Assembly: GCF_937999985.1 (NCBI RefSeq)
Contig: NZ_CALLDG010000201.1
Coordinates: 1 to 55,824 of the forward strand
DNA length: 55,824 bases
Reading direction: 5' to 3'
Source of the DNA: an uncultured Corynebacterium sp.
GTDB taxonomy: Bacteria > Actinomycetota > Actinomycetes > Mycobacteriales > Mycobacteriaceae
Numbering within the stretch: position 1 is the stretch's first letter; each line of letters starts with the position of its first letter. Position numbers and translations under genes: made by a program. Below the pieces are notes generated by a model. That model saw nothing but the letters and a program-made list of their open reading frames with translations. It searched no databases and was not told the DNA's origin. Below, piece after piece: positions 25,425-33,567 of this stretch.

Positions 25425-26066
25425 CTACCCCAGCGCCGTCCTAAACGGCACTGCGGTCTTTTCTTCTACCTCTTCTTTGGTGACGCCAGGTGCCAGCTCC
25501 ACCAGTGTCAGCCCATCTTCGTCGCGGTCGAAAACCGCAAGGTCAGTAATGATCCGGTCGACCACGCCGAGGCCGGTAGTCGGCAGAGTGAGCTCCTCGA
25601 TGAGCTTCGGCTCCCCGGTCTTGGTGGTGTGATCCATGAGGACGATCACCCGGCGCGCGCCAACGACCAGATCCATGGCGCCACCCATGCCTTTGACCAT
25701 CTTGCCGGGCACCATCCAGTTGGCGATGTCGCCGCGGGCGTTGACCTCCATAGCGCCGAGGATGGCGACATCGATCTTGCCGGCGCGGATCATGCCGAAG
25801 CTTAGGGCGGAATCGAAGTAGCTGGTGCCGGGTAGCGCCGTCACTGTCTCCTTGCCTGCATTAATGAGGTCAGGGTCTGCGTGGCCCGCTTCCGGGTAGG
25901 GGCCGATGCCCAGCATGCCGTTTTCCGATTGCAGAGAAACGGTCACGCCCTCCGGCACATAGTTCGGCACCAGAGTGGGCATACCGATGCCGAGGTTTAC
26001 GTACTGGCCGTCCTCGAGCTCCTGGGCGGCACGGGCGGCCATTTCTTGCCTAGTCCAGCCGGTCAT
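25425..26066 (-). CDS. scoB: 3-oxoacid CoA-transferase subunit B
   Basis: 213-aa beta subunit that moves CoA from succinyl-CoA to acetoacetate. The catalytic glutamate is E48 in the SENGMLGIGPYP motif. Other family parts are YVNLGIGMPTLVPNYVP (22-38) and GMGGAMDLVVGARRVIV. Its ATG overlaps the scoA stop by 4 nt, so subunits are co-translated. In M. tuberculosis scoB lies in the same cluster (Rv2503c). Confidence 0.94.
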   Translation of the reverse strand: MTGWTRQEMAARAAQELEDGQYVNLGIGMPTLVPNYVPEGVTVSLQSENGMLGIGPYPEAGHADPDLINAGKETVTALPGTSYFDSALSFGMIRAGKIDVAILGAMEVNARGDIANWMVPGKMVKGMGGAMDLVVGARRVIVLMDHTTKTGEPKLIEELTLPTTGLGVVDRIITDLAVFDRDEDGLTLVELAPGVTKEEVEEKTAVPFRTALG

Positions 26067-26839
26067 CGCACGGTCTCCTTTTCAATCATCTTGTCGGCTG
26101 CCTGTTCCGGGGAAAGTTCCACGATTCGGTGGACGAACACGCCGGGCAGGTGAATGTCGTCCGGGTCGAGCTCGCCGACCTCCACAACCTTCTCGGCCTC
26201 CACGATGCAGATCTTGCCGCTCATGGCAGCCAGGGGGTTGAAGTTGCGGGCGGTCTTGGCGAAGCGCAGGTTGCCGTCCTTGTCGGCGACGGCGGCGCGG
26301 ACCAGGCCAAAGTCGGCGCGGATGGCGGTTTCCAGCACATAGTCCTCGCCGTCGATGGTGCGGGTTTCCTTGGCAGGGGAAGCCACCTCCACCTTGGTCT
26401 TGTCCGCCTGGTCGTACTTCCATGGCATGCCGCCCTCGGCGACGAGCGTGCCCACGCCGGTGCGGGTGAAGAAGGCGCCGATGCCGGAACCGCCGGCGCG
26501 CAGCCGCTCCGCCAGAGTGCCCTGCGGGGTGAGCTCTACCTCGAGCTCGCCGTCTAGGTATTGGCGGGCGAACTCCTTGTTCTCGCCGACGTAGCTGGCC
26601 ACGATGCGTCGCAGCTGGTGGTTCGCCAGCAGCAGCCCCAGGCCGCGGCCATCCAGGCCGGCGTTGTTACTTACCGCTTCCAGGTCTTTAACCTGCGCGC
26701 GGCTGAGCTCCTCGAGCAGAACTTGCGGGATGCCGCACACCCCGAATCCGCCGACGGCCAGGGTGGCGCCGTCTTTAATGTCAGCGATTGCCTCCGCGGC
26801 AGTGCGCAGTTTTGAATGATGTGGCGCTGTGGTGCTCAC
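26063..26839 (-). CDS. scoA: 3-oxoacid CoA-transferase subunit A
   Basis: 258-aa alpha subunit: ATLAVGGFGVCGIPQVLLEEL (about 29-49), FFTRTGVGTLVAEGG, and DFGLVRAAVADKDGNLRF are family segments. Pairs with ScoB to activate acetoacetate. Lies 57 bp downstream of the acyl-CoA ligase gene; the gap has only a G-rich run. A GTG at 26839 starts the protein. Confidence 0.93.
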   Translation of the reverse strand: MSTTAPHHSKLRTAAEAIADIKDGATLAVGGFGVCGIPQVLLEELSRAQVKDLEAVSNNAGLDGRGLGLLLANHQLRRIVASYVGENKEFARQYLDGELEVELTPQGTLAERLRAGGSGIGAFFTRTGVGTLVAEGGMPWKYDQADKTKVEVASPAKETRTIDGEDYVLETAIRADFGLVRAAVADKDGNLRFAKTARNFNPLAAMSGKICIVEAEKVVEVGELDPDDIHLPGVFVHRIVELSPEQAADKMIEKETVR

Positions 26840-26896
26840 GGTTGCTTCCTTTCTGTTTGAGTCAGTTTGGGCCCTGTTTTTGGGGGGGATGGTTGC

Positions 26897-28591
26897 CTAC
26901 TTCTGGTAGATCCCGAGCAGCTCCACTGCGTGCTCGCGCAGCTCCACCTTGCGGACCTTGCCCGAAAGCGTCATCGGGAAGGAGTCCACGCACTCGACGT
27001 ACTTCGGGATCTTGTGGCGGGTCAGGTCGCCAGCGCAGAACTCGCGCACTGCCGCCTGGTCCAACGGCTCGGTGTCCTCGCGCATGATGATGAAGGCCAT
27101 CAGCTCCTCGCCGTACTTCTCGTCCGGCACGCCCACGACCTGCACGTCGGAGATGTCCGGGTGGGTCATGAGGAATTCTTCGATTTCCCGCGGGTAGAGG
27201 TTCTCTCCGCCGCGGATCACCATGTCCTTCGCGCGTCCGGTGATGCGCGCGTAGCCTTCCTCGTCCATCGTTCCCAGGTCGCCGGAGTGCATCCAGCCGT
27301 CCTCGTCAATGGCGTCCGCCGTCTTGCCGGGCATGTCCCAGTAGCCCTGCATCACCAGGAATCCGCGGATCAGGATTTCCCCCTGCTCGCCACGCTTCAC
27401 GGTCTCGCCGGTCTCGGGGTCCACGATCTTCACTTCGATGTGCGGGTTGGGGCGGCCGACGGTACCCACGCGCTTTTCGATCGGGTCGTCCACCAGCGTC
27501 TGGTGGTTCACCGGCGAGGTTTCCGTCATGCCGTAGGCAATGGTGATTTCGTTGATGTTCATAATGTCCATCACCTGCCGCATCGTGCGGGTGGGGCATG
27601 CGGTGCCGGACATGATGCCGGTGCGCAGGCTGGAAAGGTCATAGGTCTTGCCCTTGGCCTTGGCGTGCTCGATCTCGTCGAGCTCTGCCATGAACATCGT
27701 CGGCACGCCGAACAGGCTGGTGGCCTTGCCGTGCTCGACGGCCTCCAGCACCGACTGTGGGTTGAACACCGGGCCGGCAATGATCGTCGTTGCACCGTGG
27801 GTGATGGCACCCAGGTTGCCCATCACCATGCCGAAGCAGTGGAAGAAAGGAACGGGGATGACGACCTTATCCTGGTCGGTGTACTGCAGGGTCTCCCCCA
27901 CCAGGTAGCCGTTGTTCAGGATGTTGCGGTGGGTCAGGGTGGCGCCCTTGGCCATGCCGGTGGTGCCGGAGGTGTACTGGATGTTGATGGGATCGTCCGG
28001 GTGCAGCTGCTCGCGCACCGGATTCAGATCCAGGATCGCGTGGTTGGCCAGCTCGTCCCAGCGCTCGGAGCCGAAGAAGATCGTCTCCTTGTAGTTGTGG
28101 CGGCTGAACTGGCTTTCCGCCGCGTCGATCATCGCGCGGTAGTTCGAGTCCTTGAAGCGGCCCGCGGAGAACAAGCCCTTCACGCCGGACTGGCCCATGG
28201 CGTAGACCAACTCCTTGTGGCGGTAGGACGGATTGATGCAGACCAGGATCGCGCCGATCTCGGCGGTAGCGAACTGCACCAACGTCCACTCCCAGCGGTT
28301 GGGCGCCCAGATGCCGATGCGGTCGCCCTTGCGGTAGCCAGCGGCGTGCAGGCCGGAAGCCAGGCGCTGCACCTTGCGGTAGAACTCCGTGTACGTCAGG
28401 TGCACATCACCGTAGAAGTCGATGATCGCGTCGTGGTCCGGGTACTCGGCCACGATACGGGCGAGGCACTGGCCGATAGTCTCGTCCAGCAGGTCCACGT
28501 CGGTGCGTCCAACCTGGTGCGACAGGGTGGGGTCCAGGTCCGCCGGGTCGGAAATAACAATCGGGCGGTCGTTGCGAGTCGGGGTAGTCAT
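26897..28591 (-). CDS. fadD: AMP-forming acyl-CoA ligase (FadD35-like)
   Basis: 564-aa ANL-superfamily ligase: P-loop IQYTSGTTGMAKGATLTHRN (about 190-210), YGMTETSP, SGDLGTMDEEGYARITGRAKDMVI and the C-terminal lysine segment MTLSGKVRKVELRE. It activates a carboxylic acid to its CoA ester. Its place next to scoAB matches fadD35 (Rv2505c). Substrate could be isovalerate, acetoacetate or a medium-chain acid. The ATG at 28591, preceded by AAAGG, is chosen over a TTG three codons upstream. Confidence 0.9.
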   Translation of the reverse strand: MTTPTRNDRPIVISDPADLDPTLSHQVGRTDVDLLDETIGQCLARIVAEYPDHDAIIDFYGDVHLTYTEFYRKVQRLASGLHAAGYRKGDRIGIWAPNRWEWTLVQFATAEIGAILVCINPSYRHKELVYAMGQSGVKGLFSAGRFKDSNYRAMIDAAESQFSRHNYKETIFFGSERWDELANHAILDLNPVREQLHPDDPINIQYTSGTTGMAKGATLTHRNILNNGYLVGETLQYTDQDKVVIPVPFFHCFGMVMGNLGAITHGATTIIAGPVFNPQSVLEAVEHGKATSLFGVPTMFMAELDEIEHAKAKGKTYDLSSLRTGIMSGTACPTRTMRQVMDIMNINEITIAYGMTETSPVNHQTLVDDPIEKRVGTVGRPNPHIEVKIVDPETGETVKRGEQGEILIRGFLVMQGYWDMPGKTADAIDEDGWMHSGDLGTMDEEGYARITGRAKDMVIRGGENLYPREIEEFLMTHPDISDVQVVGVPDEKYGEELMAFIIMREDTEPLDQAAVREFCAGDLTRHKIPKYVECVDSFPMTLSGKVRKVELREHAVELLGIYQK

Positions 28592-28691
28592 GGTTATCAA
28601 CCTTTTCGTGGGAAAGGATTCTTGCGTTGAAGCAAAGTCGGGTGGGCGGGTGGAATGGGCAGGGTTAAAGAGCAGGTCAGCAAAAGGGGAA

Positions 28692-29588
28692 CTAGCGAAT
28701 CCTGGCGGCGATCACTTCGGCCTGACGCAGCAGTGGCGCATCGATCATCTGGCCGTCCAGCGCGAACGCTCCGGAATTCTCGGCCGCCCCTTCGATGACA
28801 CGGCGCGCCCAGCTGGCTTGCTCCTCGGTGGGCGCGTAGGCCTCGCGGATGACGGGCACCAGTCCGGGGTGGATCGAAACAGTGGCGGCGAAGCCACTGG
28901 CGGCTGCGTCGATGGCCTCGGCGCTGGCGCCTTCCGTATCCTTGGTGTCCGCGTGGATGGAATCCAGCGCCACGATGCCCGCCGCGGCCGCATGCAGCAG
29001 CACCATTGCTCGGGTCAGGCGCGGGACCTCGCGGTAGCCTCCCGGGTGGCCGGACGGCCCGCCACCGGGGGTGGGAACCTCCCCGGCGCCGTAGCGGGAG
29101 CTCGTCCCGCCCAGCGCCGCAGTGAGGTCCTCGGCACCCCAGAACAGGGCCACCACCTGCGGGTCTGCCGCGATCTCCGCGAGGTTCACCACGCCCCTGG
29201 GGGTTTCGATCAGGGCGATTGCGCGAAAGTCTTCGGGAAGCGCACGGCGGTTGGAGTCGGCGTCACCAAGAACAAGAGCGCTTTCCACCTTCGGCACCAT
29301 CACGGTCCTAAACGGCGAGTCCGTGACGGCGGCGAGGTCCGCGGCGAAATCGGGCGAATCGATGGGGTTCATGCGCACGATGGTGCGCTCCGGGTCCAGA
29401 TCTGCGTCGATCACGTTCTGCCTAGCCTCGGCGCGGTTCTCGGCGCGGCAGCCGTCCTCGAGGTCGAGGATGACCATGTCGGAGCGGTCGGCAGCCTTGG
29501 CGAAGCGCTCGGGACGGTCGGCCGGGGCGAACAGCAGCGCGGGGCCCTGTGGTAGCCATGCAGTGTTAGACCATGCAGTGTTAGACAT
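28692..29588 (-). CDS. citE: CitE-like acyl-CoA lyase (HpcH/HpaI aldolase family)
   Basis: 298-aa TIM-barrel lyase of the CitE-like group. PALLFAPADRPERFAKA at the N-terminus, the Mg-binding MVILDLEDGCRAENRAEAR, then VPKVESA and an ALIETPRGV segment near the middle. Its counterpart Rv2498c in M. tuberculosis was reported as a beta-hydroxyacyl-CoA lyase acting on (R)-HMG-CoA in leucine breakdown; the neighbours here agree. A loop of about 25 residues around 165-195 is Gly/Pro-rich and looks inserted. The first codons carry a 15-bp tandem duplication (SNTAW twice). Start overlaps the maoC stop. Confidence 0.86.
   Translation of the reverse strand: MSNTAWSNTAWLPQGPALLFAPADRPERFAKAADRSDMVILDLEDGCRAENRAEARQNVIDADLDPERTIVRMNPIDSPDFAADLAAVTDSPFRTVMVPKVESALVLGDADSNRRALPEDFRAIALIETPRGVVNLAEIAADPQVVALFWGAEDLTAALGGTSSRYGAGEVPTPGGGPSGHPGGYREVPRLTRAMVLLHAAAAGIVALDSIHADTKDTEGASAEAIDAAASGFAATVSIHPGLVPVIREAYAPTEEQASWARRVIEGAAENSGAFALDGQMIDAPLLRQAEVIAARIR
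29556..29585. repeat. 15-bp perfect tandem duplication at the maoC-citE junction
   Basis: CCATGCAGTGTTAGA occurs twice head to tail (29556-29570, 29571-29585). It duplicates five N-terminal codons of citE and includes the maoC stop codon. Confidence 0.95.
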
Positions 29589-30081
29589 CGTCACCCGCCC
29601 CTTCCGGCGCGCACTGCATCAAGGTCTTGCGCGTGGCCTTGCATACGATGGTGCCGTCCTGGTTGCGCCCGATGTGCTCCAGCTCCACGATGCCCTGCCC
29701 GGGGCGCGACTTCGACAATCGCTTACCCACGCAGCGCGTTTCGGCGTACAGGGTATCGCCGTGGAACATGGGCGCGGGGAAGGAAATCTCGCTGAACCCC
29801 AGGTTGGCCACGATGGTGCCCAGGGAAAGCTGGCTGACGGACAGTCCCACCACCGTGGACAGGGTGAACATGGAGTTCACCAGCCGCTCGCCACGGAAGC
29901 CGTCCTGAGTGGCGGCCCATGCCGCGTCGATGTGCAGCGGCTGGGTGTTCATGGTCATGGTGGTGAACAGGGTGTTATCCGCCTCGGTGACGGTGCGCCC
30001 GGGTTGGTGCCGGTAGACCACCCCCTCGGTGAACTCCTCGAACCACAGGCCGCGCTGCACAACTTCTTTTTCTGCGCTCAT
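29581..30081 (-). CDS. MaoC-type (R)-enoyl-CoA hydratase
   Basis: 166-aa hotdog-fold hydratase. The hydratase-2 motif is seen as N45-T-Q-P-L-H50 after TLFTTMTM; the usual first residue is Asp, here Asn. The FPAPMFHGDTLYAETRC segment follows. In the neighbouring pathway it would hydrate 3-methylglutaconyl-CoA to HMG-CoA, as proposed for Rv2499c. Stop overlaps the citE start, so translation is probably coupled. Confidence 0.85.
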   Translation of the reverse strand: MSAEKEVVQRGLWFEEFTEGVVYRHQPGRTVTEADNTLFTTMTMNTQPLHIDAAWAATQDGFRGERLVNSMFTLSTVVGLSVSQLSLGTIVANLGFSEISFPAPMFHGDTLYAETRCVGKRLSKSRPGQGIVELEHIGRNQDGTIVCKATRKTLMQCAPEGAGDDV

Positions 30082-30165
30082 TGTCGCTGGTCTCCTATAC
30101 CTTTCGCTTGCTAGCTGGTGCTTTTTATTGACGCCTTCTCGTCCCCGCGCCCATCGGCGTGTGGC

Positions 30166-31335
30166 TTACACGCCCAGAGATCGGGCGATGAGCATTTGCT
30201 GCACCTCGGTGGTGCCCTCGCCGATCTCGAGGATCTTGGAGTCGCGGTAGTGGCGGGCAACGCGGTATTCGTTCATGAATCCGTAGCCGCCGTGGATCTG
30301 CGTGGCGTCGCGGGCGTTATCCATCGCCGCCTCGGAGGCGACCATCTTGGCGATGGATGCTTCCTTGCTGAAGTTCTCCCCCGCGGCCATTTTCGCCGCC
30401 GCTGCGTACCAGGCCTGGCGGGCGGTCCAGGCGCGGGCTTCCATGCGGGCGATCTTGAAGCTGATGGCCTGGTACTCGGAGATCGGCTTGCCGAAGCTGG
30501 TGCGCTCCTTGGCGTAGCGCACGCACTCGTCAACGCAGCCCTGGGCGGCACCCGTGGCCAGCGCGGCGATGGCGATGCGGCCTTCTTCGAGGATGGACAG
30601 GAAGTAGGCGAAGCCGCGGCCGCGCTCGCCAACGAGGTTCTCCTCCGGCACGCGGACGTTGTCGAAGGTCAGCGGGTGGGTGTCGGAGGCGTTCCAGCCG
30701 ACCTTGTTGTACGAGGGCTCGGCAGTAAAACCAGGAGTGCCGCTGGGCACGATGATGGCGGAGATTTCCTTCTTCCCGTTCTCCCGCTGGCCGGTGACGG
30801 CGGTGGCGGTGACCAGGGAGGTGATGTCCGTGCCGGAGTTGGTGATGAACTGCTTGGAGCCGTTGATAACCCACTCGCCGCCGTCGAGCTTGGCGGTGGT
30901 CTTGGTGCCGCCAGCATCCGATCCGGCCTCGGGCTCGGTCAGGCCGAAGCCCGCCAGGTTCTTGCCCGTCACCAGGTTGGGCAGGTAGGTCTCCTTCTGC
31001 TTGTCGCTGCCGAAGCGGTAGATCGGCATGATTCCCAGGGAGACTCCGGCCTCGAGGGTGATGGCGACGGACTGGTCCACGCGGGCGAGCTCTTCCAGGG
31101 CCACGCCGAGGGCCATGTAGTCGCCGCCCATGCCGCCGTATTCCTCGGAGATCGGCAGGCCGAACAGCCCCATTTCTCCCATTTGGCGGACGACGTCGTA
31201 GGGGAAGGTGTGATCTCGGTCGTGCTGGGCGGCGACGGGGTCGACCACGCGGTTGGCGAAGTCCTCCACTGCGTCACGCAGCTCGTGCAGCTCGTCGGAG
31301 AGGTAGGGGTTGCGGTTCTTGGTGCTCTGGCTCAT
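30166..31335 (-). CDS. fadE: Acyl-CoA dehydrogenase (FadE19-like)
   Basis: 389-aa FAD-dependent dehydrogenase, alpha-beta domains followed by the helical C-terminal domain. Family segments: GFGLTEPEAGSDAGGTKTTA (about 132-151), QIHGGYGFMNEYRVARHYRD and the ILEIGEGTTEVQQ end. E373 in GEGTTE is at the catalytic-base position of short- and branched-chain dehydrogenases. Context suggests isovaleryl-CoA to 3-methylcrotonyl-CoA. Same place as fadE19 (Rv2500c). A G-run-rich gap separates it from the carboxylase alpha gene. Confidence 0.91.
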   Translation of the reverse strand: MSQSTKNRNPYLSDELHELRDAVEDFANRVVDPVAAQHDRDHTFPYDVVRQMGEMGLFGLPISEEYGGMGGDYMALGVALEELARVDQSVAITLEAGVSLGIMPIYRFGSDKQKETYLPNLVTGKNLAGFGLTEPEAGSDAGGTKTTAKLDGGEWVINGSKQFITNSGTDITSLVTATAVTGQRENGKKEISAIIVPSGTPGFTAEPSYNKVGWNASDTHPLTFDNVRVPEENLVGERGRGFAYFLSILEEGRIAIAALATGAAQGCVDECVRYAKERTSFGKPISEYQAISFKIARMEARAWTARQAWYAAAAKMAAGENFSKEASIAKMVASEAAMDNARDATQIHGGYGFMNEYRVARHYRDSKILEIGEGTTEVQQMLIARSLGV

Positions 31336-31340
31336 GGTTT

Positions 31341-31388
31341 GGGTTCTCTTTCTGGGTTGGGTGTTTGGGTTGGGTGTCTGGGTTAGGG
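31341..31388 (+). repeat. G-run cluster with G-quadruplex potential
   Basis: Seven GGG runs in 48 bp on the plus strand (31341, 31354, 31359, 31367, 31372, 31380, 31386), with GGGTT/GGGTGT spacing like telomere repeats. It lies in the gap between the carboxylase alpha and fadE genes; the sense mRNA is C-rich, so a quadruplex would form on the template strand. Confidence 0.6.
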
Positions 31389-31410
31389 AGATACGTGTGA
31401 AGTGAGGTTT

Positions 31411-33519
31411 CTAGCTGTCGGCAGTATCGGCGCTGTCGGCGGCGATGACCTCCGCCAGGACCTCTCCGGTGCCGACCTTCTGCCCGACGGTGGCGTTGAT
31501 CTTGACCCGTCCGTCGCAGGTGGCCTCGAGGGTGTGCTCCATCTTCATGGCCTCGATGACGATCACGGGCTGGCCCTCGGTGACCTCGTCGCCATCGGCG
31601 ACTTCCACGGCGATGACTGTTCCGGGCATGGGGCTCAGAATGTCCGGTGACTCCTCCGAGCTGGCTTCCGCGTCGTGCGCAGTGCCGGAGAAGACCTCCA
31701 CCACGTGCGTGCCGTGCGGGCCGGTGATACTGCCGTTGGCGGTGGCGCTCCACTTTTCGGCCGGGCCGCCGTCAATGGAGAGCCGCCATTCGGTGGCGCC
31801 GCCCTGCGGGTTGGCGATCACCTGGATGCGCCTGGTCACGGTCTGCACCGACGCGTCCTCGTCGTCACCGCTGGTCAGCGGAGTGAGCTGCACCTCCCAG
31901 ATGCCGTCGCTGTACTCCGCGCGGGATTCCACCGGCGCCGTGACGCCACTCGGATCCGCCAGCACCAGCCGCAGCGGGGCGCGGTGCCCAGCGCCGCGCC
32001 AGCCGTCGCGGGCGGTCCATACACTGCCCAGCGGGGTTGCGGTTGCCTTTGTTTCGGACGCCCCTTCGGCTCCGCCGGCCAACGCCCCAGCCAGGTGCAG
32101 CAGCGCGACGGCGAAGGTATCCGTGGGGACCTCGAGGGGTTGGAAATCTTCGACGATGGAGTCGAGCAGCCCGGTGTGCAGGTCTCCCGCCACGACCTCC
32201 GGGCGGGTGACCAGGAAGCGGTTGAAGTCGATGTTGGTGGTCAGTCCCTCGATGCGGGTGTGGGAAAGCGCCTGATCCAGGCGCTCGAGGGCCTCTTCAC
32301 GCGTGTCGGCGTGGGTGATGATCTTCGCCAGCATCGGGTCGTAATCGGAACTGACCTCTTGGCCCTCCACCACGCCGGCGTCCACACGAACCCCTTCCCC
32401 GCGCGGCCAGGAAAGACCCGTGATTAAACCACCGGTGGGCAGGAAGCCGGCGGCGGCATCCTCGGCGTAGACGCGAGCCTCCACCGAGTGTCCGTTGAGC
32501 TGCACGTCGTCCTGTGTAATTGGCAGAGCCTCGCCGCGAGCCACGCGGATCTGCCACTCCACCAGGTCGCGGCCGGTAACCATTTCGGTGACTGGGTGCT
32601 CGACCTGCAGGCGGGTGTTCATCTCCATGAAGAAGAAGCGCTCGGGCTGCTTAGCGGAGACGATGAATTCCACGGTGCCCGCGCCGCAGTAGCCGCAGGC
32701 TCGGGCTGCGTCGCAGGCGGCCTCGCCGATCTCCTGCCGGGTCTTTTCATCCAGCAGGGCCGACGGTGCCTCTTCGATGACCTTCTGGTGACGGCGCTGC
32801 AGCGAACACTCGCGCTCACCCAGGTGGATGACGTTGCCGTGGGAGTCGGCGACGATCTGCACCTCGATGTGTCGGGGCGTGTCCACGAAGTGCTCCAGGA
32901 ACAGCGTGTCGTCGCCGAAGGAGCTGGCGGCCTCGCGGCGGGCGGAAACCAGAGCGCTGGCCAGCTTCTCTGGCTCCTCCACCAGGTGCATTCCCTTGCC
33001 GCCGCCGCCGGCGGAAGGCTTGATCAGCACCGGGAAGCCCACCGAATCGGCGGCGTCGATGATCTCCTGGTCCGTCAGGTTCGGCCGGGAGATACCGGGC
33101 ACGGTCGGCACGTCTCGGGATTCCACGGTGGCGCGGGCGGTGATCTTGTCGCCCATTTTGTCGATAGCCCCGGCGGGCGGGCCGATGAAGATGATTCCCT
33201 CGTCCTCGCAACGCTTGGCGAAGGTCGCGTTCTCCGAGAGGAAGCCGTAGCCGGGGTGGATGGCGCCGGCACCGGTCGCCTTGGCGGCGTCAATAACCTT
33301 ATCGATATTGAGGTAAGACTCCGCAGCGGCGGCAGGTCCCAAACACACGGCCTTGTCGGCAGCGTGCACGTGCGGCGCGGCGGAATCCGCCTCGGAGTAA
33401 ACGGCCACGGCCTTCAGCCCCATGCGGTGCACGGTGCGGATCACGCGCAGGGCGATCTCGCCACGGTTGGCGACCAGCACCGTATCGAACGAGCCGGTGA
33501 GAGCATGTGTGTCACTCAT
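31411..33519 (-). CDS. accA1: Acyl-CoA carboxylase alpha subunit (biotin carboxylase + carrier), AccA1-like
   Basis: 702-aa protein: biotin carboxylase N-domain (TVLVANRGEIALRVIRTVHR), ATP-grasp domain with KPSAGGGGKGMHLVE, MNTRLQVEHPVTE, a variable linker, and a C-terminal biotinyl domain with K659 in EAMKMEHTL. It carboxylates its biotin and delivers CO2 to the beta subunit encoded 48 bp upstream. Cluster context favours 3-methylcrotonyl-CoA carboxylase (leucine) rather than acetyl or propionyl-CoA. The C-terminus ends in a short acidic tail. Confidence 0.93.
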   Translation of the reverse strand: MSDTHALTGSFDTVLVANRGEIALRVIRTVHRMGLKAVAVYSEADSAAPHVHAADKAVCLGPAAAAESYLNIDKVIDAAKATGAGAIHPGYGFLSENATFAKRCEDEGIIFIGPPAGAIDKMGDKITARATVESRDVPTVPGISRPNLTDQEIIDAADSVGFPVLIKPSAGGGGKGMHLVEEPEKLASALVSARREAASSFGDDTLFLEHFVDTPRHIEVQIVADSHGNVIHLGERECSLQRRHQKVIEEAPSALLDEKTRQEIGEAACDAARACGYCGAGTVEFIVSAKQPERFFFMEMNTRLQVEHPVTEMVTGRDLVEWQIRVARGEALPITQDDVQLNGHSVEARVYAEDAAAGFLPTGGLITGLSWPRGEGVRVDAGVVEGQEVSSDYDPMLAKIITHADTREEALERLDQALSHTRIEGLTTNIDFNRFLVTRPEVVAGDLHTGLLDSIVEDFQPLEVPTDTFAVALLHLAGALAGGAEGASETKATATPLGSVWTARDGWRGAGHRAPLRLVLADPSGVTAPVESRAEYSDGIWEVQLTPLTSGDDEDASVQTVTRRIQVIANPQGGATEWRLSIDGGPAEKWSATANGSITGPHGTHVVEVFSGTAHDAEASSEESPDILSPMPGTVIAVEVADGDEVTEGQPVIVIEAMKMEHTLEATCDGRVKINATVGQKVGTGEVLAEVIAADSADTADS

Positions 33520-33567
33520 GTCAGATTCTCTTTCTTGTGGTGGATACTTAGGTAGCTTGAACAGGAG

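Noticed and set aside
26867..28630. Plus-strand open frame of 587 codons opposite the acyl-CoA ligase
   Set aside because: Antisense shadow of a clear ANL-family enzyme; no recognisable protein motif.
31274..31753. Minus-strand frame across the G-run gap
   Set aside because: Shadow of the carboxylase alpha 3' end in another phase; low-complexity residues.
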